64,000 nucleotides of DNA from Pelagibacteraceae bacterium AG-365-D07. GTDB taxonomy: Bacteria; Pseudomonadota; Alphaproteobacteria; Pelagibacterales; Pelagibacteraceae. The position numbers were made by a program, and so were the translations under genes. The stretch is taken from contig QCGH01000005.1 in NCBI GenBank assembly GCA_003280005.1, forward strand, positions 1 through 64,000, given 5' to 3'. Below the pieces are notes generated by a model. That model was not told where the DNA came from. It saw nothing but the letters and a program-made list of their open reading frames with translations, and did not search any database. This document shows, piece by piece, positions 1-9,109 of this stretch. Positions within the stretch are counted from its first letter, which is position 1, and every line of letters begins with the position of its first letter.

Positions 1-23
1 TTTTTTTTTATTTTCAACTTTAT

Positions 24-1193
24 TTACTTATTAAAAATATCAGCTTTATCTGTTTTTTCCCACGAAAATGCACCATTTTTCTCTGGATCTCTTCCAAAAT
101 GACCATAAGCAGCTGTTTTCTCATAAATAGCTTTATTTAAACCTAACATTTCTCTAATACCTCTTGGGCTTAAATCAAAATTTTCATTTATTAATTTTTT
201 AATATGTGTATTTTTTTCTTCGTTATTTTCAAAAAGATCTACGTAAATTGATAATGGTTTTGAAACTCCAATCGCATATGCTAGTTGAATTAAACATTTA
301 TCTGCAATTTTTGAAGCAACTACATTTTTAGCTAAGTATCTGGACGCATATGCTGCTGATCTGTCTACTTTTGTTGGATCCTTGCCTGAAAATGCACCAC
401 CACCATGTGGAGCTGCACCACCGTATGTATCAACAATAATTTTTCTTCCAGTTAATCCACTATCACCATCAGGTCCACCAATTACAAAATTACCAGTTGG
501 ATTTACATAAATTTCTTTTTCATCTAAGCCAACTAAAAGTGCTTTTGGAATTGCTTTCTCTATATATGGTTTTACTAATTCTCTAACCTGAGATTGGTTA
601 ACTTCTGGTGAATGCTGTGTTGAAATTACCACCGATTTGACATTTGACGGTAAACCATCTTTATATTGAATAGTTATTTGGCTTTTTGAGTCAGGTTCTA
701 TGTTTTTTAATTTTCCTGATTTTCTATCCTCAGCCATAAGTCGTAAAATTTTATGAGAATAATGTATTGGTGCAGGCATTAAAACATCAGTTTCACGACA
801 AGCATATCCAAACATAATTCCTTGATCACCCGCACCTTCGTCCTTATTGCCTGATGCGTCTACACCCATTGCAATATCAGCAGATTGCGAATGAAGATGA
901 CTTTCTATTTTTGTTGCTTCTTTCCAAGTAAAGCCCTCTTGATCATAGCCAATATCCTTAATACATTCTCTTACTTTTTGAATTAAATTATCTTTTTTAA
1001 TTTCAGGTCCTCTAACTTCTCCAGCTAGAACAACTTTATTTGTGGTAGTTAAAGTTTCACAGGCAACTCTTGATTGAGGTTCTGCGCTAAGATAAGAATC
1101 TACTACCATATCTGAAATTCTATCACATACTTTATCTGGGTGACCTTCAGATACTGACTCGCTAGTAAAAAGGTAGTTTTTTAAATTATTCAT
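24..1193 (-). CDS. metK: S-adenosylmethionine synthetase
   Basis: Makes S-adenosylmethionine from methionine and ATP in the cytoplasm, supplying methyl groups to methylases such as MiaB, RsmI and RsmG encoded in this window. The 389-residue length is normal. Visible motifs are GHPDK at residues 17-21, a GAGDQG segment near 120, and the glycine-rich phosphate-binding segment [19 protein letters not shown] near 265-283. It is the last gene of the leftward operon starting with tsaB, and its ATG overlaps the lnt stop by 8 bases. No leader is available for a SAM riboswitch, because the upstream DNA is lnt coding sequence. Identification is secure. Confidence 0.98.
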   Translation of the reverse strand: MNNLKNYLFTSESVSEGHPDKVCDRISDMVVDSYLSAEPQSRVACETLTTTNKVVLAGEVRGPEIKKDNLIQKVRECIKDIGYDQEGFTWKEATKIESHLHSQSADIAMGVDASGNKDEGAGDQGIMFGYACRETDVLMPAPIHYSHKILRLMAEDRKSGKLKNIEPDSKSQITIQYKDGLPSNVKSVVISTQHSPEVNQSQVRELVKPYIEKAIPKALLVGLDEKEIYVNPTGNFVIGGPDGDSGLTGRKIIVDTYGGAAPHGGGAFSGKDPTKVDRSAAYASRYLAKNVVASKIADKCLIQLAYAIGVSKPLSIYVDLFENNEEKNTHIKKLINENFDLSPRGIREMLGLNKAIYEKTAAYGHFGRDPEKNGAFSWEKTDKADIFNK

Positions 1194-2736
1194 TTTTAAG
1201 TTTTGTAAATGAAAAAATTAAAAAAATAAATAATAAAATTATTAAAAAATAAATTTTATTTTCAAATGTGGAAAAAAACGTTTTATCAACACTTACAGTT
1301 TCCTTAATTGATATTATGCCCTCATTTTTTATATCTAATTTTTCCACTACTAGACCTGTGGGATCTATGATTGCTGATATACCGTTATTTGCTGACCTAA
1401 AGGTATATTTGCCATATTCAACAGATCTAAAAATACTATGAGCAAAATGTTGATATGGCCCTATAGAGTCTCCAAACCATCCATCTTCGGAAATATTGAC
1501 GATAAAATTATAATTTTTTTTATTTGACAACTTACCTGAATAAATTATTTCATAACAAATTAATGGTAAAATACTAATTTTTGAATTTTGGCTTACTTTA
1601 AAGATATTTCTCTCTGAACTAGCTGTATAGGATTGATAATTGTTTGTTAAATTTTTTAAACCTATTTTTTTAAGAATTTTTTCAAAAGGAAGAAATTCTC
1701 CAAATGGAACCAGGTTATTCTTATGATATTTATAAATAATGTTGGCCTTGCTATCAATTATAGATAAAGAATTATAAAAATATTTTTTTTCTCTTTTTAA
1801 TTCTATATCATTTATACCTAATATTATTTTATGTTTTTCTGAAAAGAATCTTGTGAATAAAAAATCATATTCACTTTTCAATAATTTCAAATTTGTATTT
1901 GGAATAATACCCTCTGGCCAAATAAAAATAGTGTCTTCATTTTTACTTGGTTTACTTAATTCAATTAATTTAAATAAAATTCCTTCATTATCTATACTAG
2001 AATAAAATCTCTCTATCGGTATCTTTGTTGATAAAATTCTAATTTCTGCATCTAGAGGTTCTGCTTTTAAGTTCTTAAAATTATTTATTTTAAATACTCC
2101 ATATCCATAAACTAGTATTGCAATTGTTATAGTTATTAATAATCCGAGTAGCTCATTCTTTTTTCTACTCAGATATAAAATCGAAGGGACTGAAAATATA
2201 GTTATTAAAATTGTATTAAATGAATAAATGCCAATTAATGATACGATTTGAATAAAAGCTATACTTTCAGAAAATGCGTAAGCAAAAAGATTCCATGGAA
2301 ACCCAGAAAAAATATTACCTCTAATAAAATCAAAAAATCCTAATACTAAGGAAAAAACTAAAATATTTACGAAGACCTTTTCTGGTTTAAGATATAACTT
2401 GAATACAAAAAAAGCTATTGAATAAAAAAGACCTAGAAAAGCTGGTATTAGAATTAGACTAAATGGAATTAATACCTTAAAGTTTTGGTCATGTAAAAGA
2501 GCTATAGGTATCCAATACAAACTTGAAACAAAATATCCAAAACCAAAGATAAATCCATAAAGTAAGAATAACTTTGGATTATTATTTTTATTTTTTATTA
2601 AAAAAATTATTAACAAACTAAAAGTTAAAAAATTTATTATCCAAAAATTATAGGGTGGTAAACCAAAAGAAGACAATACGCCTAAAAAAAATATATAAAT
2701 ATTTTCGATATAAATTTTATATTTTTTAGGTATCAA
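1186..2736 (-). CDS. lnt: Apolipoprotein N-acyltransferase
   Basis: Inner-membrane enzyme adding the third acyl chain to the N-terminal cysteine of lipoproteins. An N-terminal block of several hydrophobic helices (roughly the first 220 residues) precedes a nitrilase-like domain with the Glu-Lys-Cys triad in context: WPEG, then [14 protein letters not shown], then ICYE. I place the start at the TTG at 2734-2736, one base after the ybeY stop and preceded by AAAGGA. A TTG at 2770-2772 is in frame but would overlap ybeY by 35 bases. The CorC-type gene that often lies between ybeY and lnt in Alphaproteobacteria is absent. The substrates would include the lipoproteins predicted in this window. Confidence 0.93.
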   Translation of the reverse strand: MIPKKYKIYIENIYIFFLGVLSSFGLPPYNFWIINFLTFSLLIIFLIKNKNNNPKLFLLYGFIFGFGYFVSSLYWIPIALLHDQNFKVLIPFSLILIPAFLGLFYSIAFFVFKLYLKPEKVFVNILVFSLVLGFFDFIRGNIFSGFPWNLFAYAFSESIAFIQIVSLIGIYSFNTILITIFSVPSILYLSRKKNELLGLLITITIAILVYGYGVFKINNFKNLKAEPLDAEIRILSTKIPIERFYSSIDNEGILFKLIELSKPSKNEDTIFIWPEGIIPNTNLKLLKSEYDFLFTRFFSEKHKIILGINDIELKREKKYFYNSLSIIDSKANIIYKYHKNNLVPFGEFLPFEKILKKIGLKNLTNNYQSYTASSERNIFKVSQNSKISILPLICYEIIYSGKLSNKKNYNFIVNISEDGWFGDSIGPYQHFAHSIFRSVEYGKYTFRSANNGISAIIDPTGLVVEKLDIKNEGIISIKETVSVDKTFFSTFENKIYFLIILLFIFLIFSFTKLKNE

Positions 2737-2737
2737 A

Positions 2738-3196
2738 TTATCCTTTAATTTTTCTAAAAATTTTATTTTCAATAGAATTCATTATTGCATAATCCTTATC
2801 TGATTTATGATCATAGTTTAATAAATGTAAAAACCCATGGATAAATATTTTTATAAAGCCATTTTCATAGTCATTTCTATTCTTTTTTAAAAATTCCTCG
2901 TAACCAATCACAATGTCACCTAAGTAAAAATTTTTGTTTTTAATATTTTTATTAAAATTTTTTTTGTCAAAAAAAGGAAATGATAAAATATCAGTTGGTT
3001 TATTTTTATTTCTAAACTTCTTGTTTAGAAATTTAATCTTTTGATTATTTGTTAATAAAATAGAAATTTGTGCTTTTTTATAAAGAAACTTATATTGACT
3101 TGGGAATTTTTTTATAATTTTTAATATTTGAGATCTTGGATTTTGAATAATTTTTTTCCATTTTTTATTTTCAACCAAAACATCTGCCTCAATCAT
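2738..3196 (-). CDS. ybeY: Endoribonuclease YbeY
   Basis: Single-strand-specific, zinc-dependent endoribonuclease involved in 16S rRNA 3-prime maturation and ribosome quality control. The zinc-binding signature is near the C terminus as HGFLHLLNYDH, matching the family H-x3-H-x5-H pattern. The upstream segment NKKFRNKNKPTDILSFPF is also typical. The start is set at the ATG at 3194-3196, giving MIEADVLVENKKW and an 8-base overlap with phoH; a start 30 bases earlier would lengthen that overlap without adding conserved sequence. About 152 residues is a normal length. It is coupled to phoH, its common neighbour in proteobacteria. Confidence 0.93.
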   Translation of the reverse strand: MIEADVLVENKKWKKIIQNPRSQILKIIKKFPSQYKFLYKKAQISILLTNNQKIKFLNKKFRNKNKPTDILSFPFFDKKNFNKNIKNKNFYLGDIVIGYEEFLKKNRNDYENGFIKIFIHGFLHLLNYDHKSDKDYAIMNSIENKIFRKIKG

Positions 3197-4196
3197 TATT
3201 ATTTTTTTCTGAATAGGCTTTAACAATTTTAGATACCAATGGATGTCTTACTACATCTCTATGATCAAAATCTACAATCGAAATTTCATCTAAGTGACCA
3301 AGCAATTTTTTTGATCTATTAAGACCTGATAGATTTTTGTTGGGTAAGTCAATTTGAGAAGGGTCGCCATTTATAACTATCTTTGAATTTTCCCCAATTC
3401 GCGTTAGAAACATCTTAATCTGTGTATCCGTAGCATTTTGTGCTTCGTCTAATATTGCAAAAGAGTTTTTTAAAGTTCTGCCTCTCATAAATGCTAATGG
3501 AGCAATTTCAATATCCCCTATTTCAATTTTTTTTTGAATTTTTTCAAAGTCTAGTAAATCATATAATGAGTCATATAAGGGTCTTAAATATGGATCAACT
3601 TTTTCTCTCATATCACCTGGCAAAAAACCTAATCTTTCTCCAGCTTCAACTGCAGGCCTAGACAAAATAATCCTTTCAATTTTTTTATCAAGCAACATCG
3701 TTAAAGCGACTGCAACGGCTAGGAAAGTTTTTCCAGTACCTGCTGGTCCACACGATATCACTACATCGCTAGTTCTAAGAGCTTTTACATAGTTTTTTTG
3801 TTTTTCTGATCTTGGAATTACAGATTTTTTAGGTGTTTTAATTATATAATTAATGTTTTCTTGTAAATTATTTTTTTCATCAATCATAAATTTATTAATA
3901 GATGAAATTATATCTTTTTTTTCAATTGTTCCATTTATAATATATTGATCATACAAAAAACTGATAGCATTTTTTACTATTTCGTTTTTATTATGATCAT
4001 TTTTTAAGATTATTGAATTACCTCTTGAATAAATTGATGTATTAGTAATTTTTTCTAGTTCTTTAATATTATTATTAAACTCTCCTGAAACTCCTAACAA
4101 ATCCTCGTTTTTAGAAAAAATAATACTTATTGTATTGTTTTCTGAGTAAACAAATTTTAAATCAGTTTTTTTAGTTTTAGTAACAATATTATTCAA
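3189..4196 (-). CDS. phoH: PhoH-like ATPase (YbeZ type)
   Basis: Cytoplasmic P-loop NTPase of the PhoH family, whose YbeZ branch works with YbeY in rRNA metabolism. An N-terminal region of about 130 residues precedes the ATPase core with Walker A GPAGTGKT near residues 153-160 and a Walker B-like segment FAILDEAQN near 245. Length 335 is normal. Its start lies one base after the miaB stop and its end overlaps ybeY, so the three are very likely co-translated. The name phoH is a family label; phosphate regulation is not supported by anything visible here. Confidence 0.94.
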   Translation of the reverse strand: MNNIVTKTKKTDLKFVYSENNTISIIFSKNEDLLGVSGEFNNNIKELEKITNTSIYSRGNSIILKNDHNKNEIVKNAISFLYDQYIINGTIEKKDIISSINKFMIDEKNNLQENINYIIKTPKKSVIPRSEKQKNYVKALRTSDVVISCGPAGTGKTFLAVAVALTMLLDKKIERIILSRPAVEAGERLGFLPGDMREKVDPYLRPLYDSLYDLLDFEKIQKKIEIGDIEIAPLAFMRGRTLKNSFAILDEAQNATDTQIKMFLTRIGENSKIVINGDPSQIDLPNKNLSGLNRSKKLLGHLDEISIVDFDHRDVVRHPLVSKIVKAYSEKNNND

Positions 4197-4197
4197 G

Positions 4198-5529
4198 CTA
4201 TGCTGCTTTCATTTTGTTTTCAATTTTTCCAAAAAGTGTATTTTGGTTACTATTTTTTATAATTACTTTGACTGTTTTTCCAATGTCTTTATCCTCAGCA
4301 TCAAATATTACTGAATTAAAATATTCATTACGTCCAAAAAATTTATTTTGATCTTCGATTCTATTCTCTACGAGTACCGAGATTTTTTTATTTTCTAACG
4401 ACTTATTGTGGTCAATTTGGTTTTGAAATAATAAAGATTGGAGTTCTATCAATCTTTTTTTAGAAAATTTTTCATTAACTTGACTTAAAGTTGAAGCTTT
4501 TGTACCAGGACGTGAACTAAAAATAAATGAAAAAGAATTTATAAACTTAATTTCTTTTACAAGTTCTAGTGTTTTTTCAAAATCAGATTTTTCCTCACCT
4601 GGGTAACCTATTATAAAATCACTAGAAAATTTAATTAAAGGATTAATTTTAAGCAGTTTTTCATAAATATTTATGTAATCTTCAACTTTGTGTTTTCTAT
4701 TCATAAGTTTTAAAATTTTATCTGAACCAGACTGAATTGGTAAATGAATAAATGGCATCAATTTTTTATTTGTGGAATAACATTCGATTAAATCATCTGT
4801 CATGTCAACTGGATGGGATGTTGTGTACCTAATTCTCTCTAATTCTGAGTATTTTTCTAATTCATTTATCAAATTTGAAATCCTTAGTTCTTTATTATTC
4901 TCATAATAGCTGTAGGCATTAACATTTTGACCTAAAAGCGTAATTTCTTTTGCTCCATTTTTAATAAGATCCTCAGCTTCACTTAAAATATTTTTAAATG
5001 GCCTTGAACACTCGGGGCCTCTTGTATAAGGAACTACACAAAAATGACAAAATTTATCACAACCCTCTTGAATTGTTAAAAAAGATGAAACTTTGCTATC
5101 TGAATTTTTCACCTTATCCAAAAAGTCAAATTTAGAAATTGTATCAAATTCTGTTTCATCTTTTTTTTTGTTTTTTTGGAAGTTATCTAATATTTGATTA
5201 ATTTTGTGATAAGATTGAGGTCCTATAACGACATCTAAAAAAGGTTCTCTTTTTAACATCTCCTCATTTTCTGCCTGCGCTACACATCCTGCAATTACCA
5301 TTATAGGTTTTTTTTTGTTTGAATATATTTTTTTTACTCTGCCGACTTCATGAAAAACTTTTTCTTTAGCTTTATCTCTTATATGGCAGGTATTTATAAT
5401 ATAGCAGTCTGCATTTTCTTGATTTTCTGTTTTTTTGTATCCAATTTTCTCAACTACATCAAAAATTCTGTTGCTATCATATTCATTCATTTGACAGCCA
5501 AATGTTTTGATAAAAATTTTTTTGCTCAC
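4198..5529 (-). CDS. miaB: tRNA-2-methylthio-N6-dimethylallyladenosine synthase
   Basis: Radical-SAM methylthiotransferase that adds a methylthio group to isopentenyl-adenosine 37 of tRNAs reading UNN codons. The N-terminal domain carries the auxiliary-cluster cysteines C12, C48 and C82. The radical-SAM cluster is C157-x3-C161-x2-C164 (GCDKFCHFC), followed by VVPYTRGPE. A TRAM-like RNA-binding segment forms the C terminus. The 443-residue length matches MiaB rather than the RimO relative, and the context (fur upstream, phoH downstream) is the usual alphaproteobacterial one. The start overlaps the fur stop by 4 bases. Confidence 0.96.
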   Translation of the reverse strand: MSKKIFIKTFGCQMNEYDSNRIFDVVEKIGYKKTENQENADCYIINTCHIRDKAKEKVFHEVGRVKKIYSNKKKPIMVIAGCVAQAENEEMLKREPFLDVVIGPQSYHKINQILDNFQKNKKKDETEFDTISKFDFLDKVKNSDSKVSSFLTIQEGCDKFCHFCVVPYTRGPECSRPFKNILSEAEDLIKNGAKEITLLGQNVNAYSYYENNKELRISNLINELEKYSELERIRYTTSHPVDMTDDLIECYSTNKKLMPFIHLPIQSGSDKILKLMNRKHKVEDYINIYEKLLKINPLIKFSSDFIIGYPGEEKSDFEKTLELVKEIKFINSFSFIFSSRPGTKASTLSQVNEKFSKKRLIELQSLLFQNQIDHNKSLENKKISVLVENRIEDQNKFFGRNEYFNSVIFDAEDKDIGKTVKVIIKNSNQNTLFGKIENKMKAA

Positions 5530-5936
5530 TTATTTTTTTTTACCCCATAGAGCTCAAGTTTATGATCAACCAGTTCATATCCATATTTATCTGCGACTTT
5601 TTTTTGAAGTTTCTCAATTTCATCATCTACAAATTCTATTATTTCACCAGTCTTTACGTCTATTAAATGATCATGATGACTTTCACTTAATTCTTCATAT
5701 CTGGCTTTTCCACCTTTGAAATCATGCTTAGCCACTATTCCAGACTCCTCAAATAGCTTTACAGTTCTATAAACAGTAGCAATACTTATTTTGGAATCAA
5801 TTCTTGAAACGCGTTTATATAATTCGTCTACATCTGGATGATCTGTGGCATCAGACATTACTTTGGCGATTATTTTTCTTTGCTCAGTAAGTTTTACACC
5901 TTTGGCAATACATTTTTTTTCTATAGTTTCAGTCAT
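5526..5936 (-). CDS. fur: Fur-family metal-responsive transcriptional regulator
   Basis: DNA-binding regulator of the Fur superfamily, 136 residues. The winged-helix region covers about residues 10-80 and contains the recognition segment SIATVYRTVKLFEESGIV. The dimerisation and metal domain contains SESHHDHLIDVKTGEIIEF. The C-terminal CxxC pairs that bind structural zinc in many Fur proteins are absent; the tail ends LELYGVKKNK. In Alphaproteobacteria this miaB-adjacent member can be iron- or manganese-responsive (Fur or Mur), and I cannot decide which from sequence. It lies second in an operon with tsaB and miaB. Confidence 0.9.
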   Translation of the reverse strand: MTETIEKKCIAKGVKLTEQRKIIAKVMSDATDHPDVDELYKRVSRIDSKISIATVYRTVKLFEESGIVAKHDFKGGKARYEELSESHHDHLIDVKTGEIIEFVDDEIEKLQKKVADKYGYELVDHKLELYGVKKNK

Positions 5937-5945
5937 AATAAAATG

Positions 5946-6323
5946 TTAATTTAAATATTTTGGTTGAATAAAATCTTTTGTCAACCTCCCTTCTTCCAAT
6001 AACTTAATTAAAATATTGTAGTTATTGTTGATTATTTGAGATGAATAATAACCATATATATTAATTTTTTTTGAAATTTTAAGAGCTTTTACAATACTGA
6101 TTGCAGATCTTATGCTTGTATATTTGCCTGGGCCCTGATTGATGAATACATTATCAATATTTATTAAATCAACTCGATTTTCCTTTAAAAAATCAAAAAC
6201 TAAGATCACGAGTTCATCAAAATTTTCTCTACAGTTATTATGCTGAATACTATATTCTTTACCTTTAAAAATGATTTTTAAAAATATTTCCTTGCCAGCA
6301 GTATCTATAATTAAACTGTTCAT
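5946..6323 (-). CDS. tsaB: TsaB-like tRNA threonylcarbamoyladenosine biosynthesis protein, short form
   Basis: TsaB partners TsaD and TsaE in forming the t6A37 modification of ANN-decoding tRNAs. The N-terminal ASKHA-type strand MNSLIIDTAGKE and the motif GPGKYTSIRSAI (residues 64-75, family GPGSFTGLR) support the call, and the C terminus IQPKYLN resembles the usual PxYLR ending. At 125 residues it is far shorter than the usual 200 or more: the second half is collapsed to a short linker while both ends remain. No rimI lies between it and fur. It heads the leftward operon. Its 5-prime end overlaps the divergent deacetylase gene. Confidence 0.72.
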   Translation of the reverse strand: MNSLIIDTAGKEIFLKIIFKGKEYSIQHNNCRENFDELVILVFDFLKENRVDLINIDNVFINQGPGKYTSIRSAISIVKALKISKKINIYGYYSSQIINNNYNILIKLLEEGRLTKDFIQPKYLN

Positions 6324-7335
6324 ATTGGTTATAATAAATTCTCAATTAGCATATTCAGAAGAAAGTTATAAGAAATATTTTAGTGGTGAGAAGGGAATTG
6401 TTTCAATTATGTATCATAGATTCAACCAAGATAATTATCCTTCAACAAATATACAAATGGATGTTTTTAAAAAACATATTTATAGCATTCAAGATTCAGG
6501 ACATAAATTTCTAAACCCTAATATATTTAATCAAATATTTTTTACTGAAAAATTAGAGAAAAAATTTTTATTAACTATAGATGATGGCTATGAATCGTTT
6601 TACAAACATGCGTGGCCATACTTAAGAGAAAATAAAATACCTTTTTTAATTTTTATTTCTACACAGGCGGTTGGTAAAAGAGGTTATATGAGTTGGGATC
6701 AAATTAAAGAAATCGAAAAATATGATTTTGTAAATATTGGAAATCATTCTCACTCACATGACTATTTAGTAAACTTTACATTCGATGAATTTAAAAAAGA
6801 TATTAAAAAATCGATTGAGATATTCGAAAGTGAATTAGGATATAATCCAAAATTTTTTTCTTATCCTTTTGGAGAATGGAGTTTAAGGCAAAAAAAATTT
6901 ATTAGCGAATATTTTGATTTTGCATTTGGACAACACTCAGGTGTAATAGACTTAAATAAAGATAAACATGAATTACCAAGATTTCCGATAAATGAAAAAT
7001 ATGGTGAACTAGAAAGATTTGATTTCATAGTTAATCTTTTGCCATTCCAATACGTAAATATTTTTCCGGAGGAAAAAATTGTGACTAATAATAACCCACC
7101 TGATTTTAAAGTAGAATTTTTCCACGAGCAAAAAATAAGCAATATTAATTGTTTTTCTAACGAAGGAAGTGGTTGGGATAAATCAAAATTAGAAATAGAA
7201 AATAATATTCTAAAAATCATCTTTCGTGATCAATTTAATGTAAGAAGAGGTAGAATAAATTGTTCAATTAAAGACAGTGAAGGATGGAGATGGTTTGGAG
7301 TTCAATTTGTTCTTAAAAATATCAAAGATAATTAA
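6271..7335 (+). CDS. Secreted polysaccharide deacetylase family protein (NodB homology domain)
   Basis: Predicted metal-dependent carbohydrate deacetylase of the CE4/NodB type. A hydrophobic N-terminal stretch (about residues 11-28, ending QLAYS) looks like a signal peptide. The NodB motifs are clear: TIDDG with D104-D105, the metal ligands in NHSHSH (159-163), and FSYPFGEW near 195. A C-terminal extension of about 100 residues has no family I recognise. The ATG start overlaps tsaB by 53 bases; a TTG at 6292 would still encode a plausible signal peptide with less overlap. The substrate (peptidoglycan, surface glycan or other) is unknown. Its 3-prime end overlaps the convergent glucosaminidase gene by 4 bases. 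Confidence 0.83.
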   Translation: MIFKNISLPAVSIIKLFILVIINSQLAYSEESYKKYFSGEKGIVSIMYHRFNQDNYPSTNIQMDVFKKHIYSIQDSGHKFLNPNIFNQIFFTEKLEKKFLLTIDDGYESFYKHAWPYLRENKIPFLIFISTQAVGKRGYMSWDQIKEIEKYDFVNIGNHSHSHDYLVNFTFDEFKKDIKKSIEIFESELGYNPKFFSYPFGEWSLRQKKFISEYFDFAFGQHSGVIDLNKDKHELPRFPINEKYGELERFDFIVNLLPFQYVNIFPEEKIVTNNNPPDFKVEFFHEQKISNINCFSNEGSGWDKSKLEIENNILKIIFRDQFNVRRGRINCSIKDSEGWRWFGVQFVLKNIKDN

Positions 7336-8510
7336 ATCAAATTCTTTACCGCTTCACTGTTGGGAAGGATCTTTACATCATCAAAGTCAATTAAATTATT
7401 TTGATCAATAATTTTTTTTAAAATAATAGTATATTCTTTACCTGTTTCAGCATACTGGTCTAAATAATTTACTAGCTCAATGCTATTTAATTTGCCAATA
7501 TTGTCTCTCTGTATTGCTCTAATAAATCTCATTTTTTTATAGGACTTGTGGGTATTCAAGTTTCTAGCGTATGCTCTTACTGAAGACTTTAATACGTTAA
7601 ACATCATAACTTTATGCTTAGTGCCAGCATCTGCGGCTGCTGGTTTTATTCCTTTCTCAGAATATGTCCATTGTCCAAATAAAGCATTGCCTTCAAGAGC
7701 AAATCTAGATGTTCCCCAGCCTGTTTCTTTTGCAGCTTGGGCTATAGCCATAGAAGGTGGAATTATATCCATTCTTCGTTTCAAGGTAGGTATATCTTTC
7801 TTTAAAACCCCGTACTGCTTAAATTTTTTGTTTAGCCATGCATTATCAGATTCTGAGTTATTATTTTTATTTAAAATTGCAAAAAGTTTTTTTCTATCCA
7901 AGAGAATTTTATTATTTTCCTCAAGTATGAGTGGTAAAACTATTTGTATAAATAACTCTTTTCTTTTTTTTGTATTTTGTATTTCTCTTAGTTCATATGG
8001 TAGTTTTCCAATTTCAACAGGTTTAGCCACTTTATTATTTCTTACGTCTTTTAGTTTATAATTTGTATCTTCAAAAAGTTGATATAAAACTGACGCCTTT
8101 AACCTAACCCCGCTTTCAAGGGAGTCTTCTTCTGTTACCTCGCCATAAAGTTCTTGGTATACTAAATCTTGATCCGTATTATTTGAATTTTCATCAAAAT
8201 ATTCATCATCCAAACTTCCACCTTCCAGAACTATTGTTAATTTTTTATTAGAAGAATTTTCTATTTCTAAATTAGGTTTAAGAGCTTTTGATATATAGTT
8301 ATACGAGGGCGGCAAAACATAGAAGAAAGATATTATTATTAAAGAGGCAAATGAAATTTTATAAAGATTTTGTAAACTGTTTTTAGTTTTAACAAATGGT
8401 TTTTTAGATAGTAAAAATCCTTTTTTAAGAAGAACCTTTCTTAATGATTTAATATCCATTAATCTCAATGATTTGATATCCATTAAATTAATAATATCAT
8501 TCTTTTTCAT
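7332..8510 (-). CDS. Bax-like glucosaminidase-domain protein, membrane anchored
   Basis: Predicted peptidoglycan hydrolase of the Bax/glucosaminidase family. A transmembrane segment lies at about residues 53-70 (ISFASLIIISFFYVLPP). A poorly conserved stalk leads to the catalytic domain, which holds SMAIAQAAKETGWGTSRFA and GNALFGQW; the glutamate in AKETGWG is the expected catalytic acid. The C terminus continues with SVRAYARNLNTHKSYKKMR, also typical of Bax. The N terminus contains two copies of LMDIKSLR (residues 9-16 and 17-24) from a 24-base tandem duplication, so translation may begin at any of three methionines. Likely periplasmic, acting in cell-wall turnover. Confidence 0.82.
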   Translation of the reverse strand: MKKNDIINLMDIKSLRLMDIKSLRKVLLKKGFLLSKKPFVKTKNSLQNLYKISFASLIIISFFYVLPPSYNYISKALKPNLEIENSSNKKLTIVLEGGSLDDEYFDENSNNTDQDLVYQELYGEVTEEDSLESGVRLKASVLYQLFEDTNYKLKDVRNNKVAKPVEIGKLPYELREIQNTKKRKELFIQIVLPLILEENNKILLDRKKLFAILNKNNNSESDNAWLNKKFKQYGVLKKDIPTLKRRMDIIPPSMAIAQAAKETGWGTSRFALEGNALFGQWTYSEKGIKPAAADAGTKHKVMMFNVLKSSVRAYARNLNTHKSYKKMRFIRAIQRDNIGKLNSIELVNYLDQYAETGKEYTIILKKIIDQNNLIDFDDVKILPNSEAVKNLI

Positions 8511-8522
8511 TTTAGATAATTA

Positions 8523-9062
8523 TTAAACAGGGATAACTTCCTTTACTTCAGGAATATAATGTTTGAGTAGATTTTCTACACCTTTTTTTAACGTCATAGT
8601 TGAACTTGGGCATCCGGAGCAGCTACCTTGCATTTCAACTTTAACCTTACCATCTTTAAATTCCTTAAATTTTATATCTCCACCATCTCTTGCTACAGCT
8701 GGTCTTATTTTTGTCTCTAAAATTTTAATAATTTTTCTTTCAATTTCGCCTAAGTTATCGTCATCTTTTTTGGTGGAAATGTCATAAACAAATTTATTTC
8801 CTTCAGCATAATAATCGTTAATGAAAGAGATAATAATATGTTTTATGTCTTCCCAATTTTTTTCGGTGTTCTTATTTACCGACAAAAAATCTTCTGATAA
8901 AAATATTCCACTTACTCCATTTATAGACATTATATTTCTAATAAGTTCATTTTTTGTTTCGGTTTTATCTGTAAATTCTATTGGCCCAGATAAGGATACT
9001 TTTTCGCCTGGCAAAAACTTAAGCGAGTTAGGATTTGGTGTATTTAAAGTTTGTACAAACAT
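8523..9062 (-). CDS. Nfu-type iron-sulfur cluster carrier protein
   Basis: Iron-sulfur scaffold or carrier delivering clusters to target proteins. It has the two-domain form common in Alphaproteobacteria and mitochondria: an Nfu N-terminal domain (starting MFVQTLNTPNPNSLKFLPG) and a C-terminal NifU-like domain (from about residue 105). The cluster-binding CxxC is C148-x2-C151 in GSCSGCPSS. The length of 179 is usual. Likely clients in this window include MiaB and perhaps Nth. It sits between the Bax-like gene and trpS on the same strand, with short gaps of 12 and 47 bases. Confidence 0.92.
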   Translation of the reverse strand: MFVQTLNTPNPNSLKFLPGEKVSLSGPIEFTDKTETKNELIRNIMSINGVSGIFLSEDFLSVNKNTEKNWEDIKHIIISFINDYYAEGNKFVYDISTKKDDDNLGEIERKIIKILETKIRPAVARDGGDIKFKEFKDGKVKVEMQGSCSGCPSSTMTLKKGVENLLKHYIPEVKEVIPV

Positions 9063-9109
9063 ATTCTTTATATAAATATATAATTTTTTTTTTAAAGATC
9101 TTATAACTA

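Noticed and set aside
1-23. Poly-T at the left edge as metK terminator
   Set aside because: A T-run is present at 1-10 but no stem is visible inside the window, and the other side is cut off.
1194-1300. SAM riboswitch upstream of metK
   Set aside because: The upstream DNA is lnt coding sequence with an 8-base overlap; no leader exists.
6861-7220. Open frame of 119 codons on the minus strand inside the deacetylase gene
   Set aside because: Serine/leucine-rich shadow of the NodB-domain coding strand with no family resemblance.
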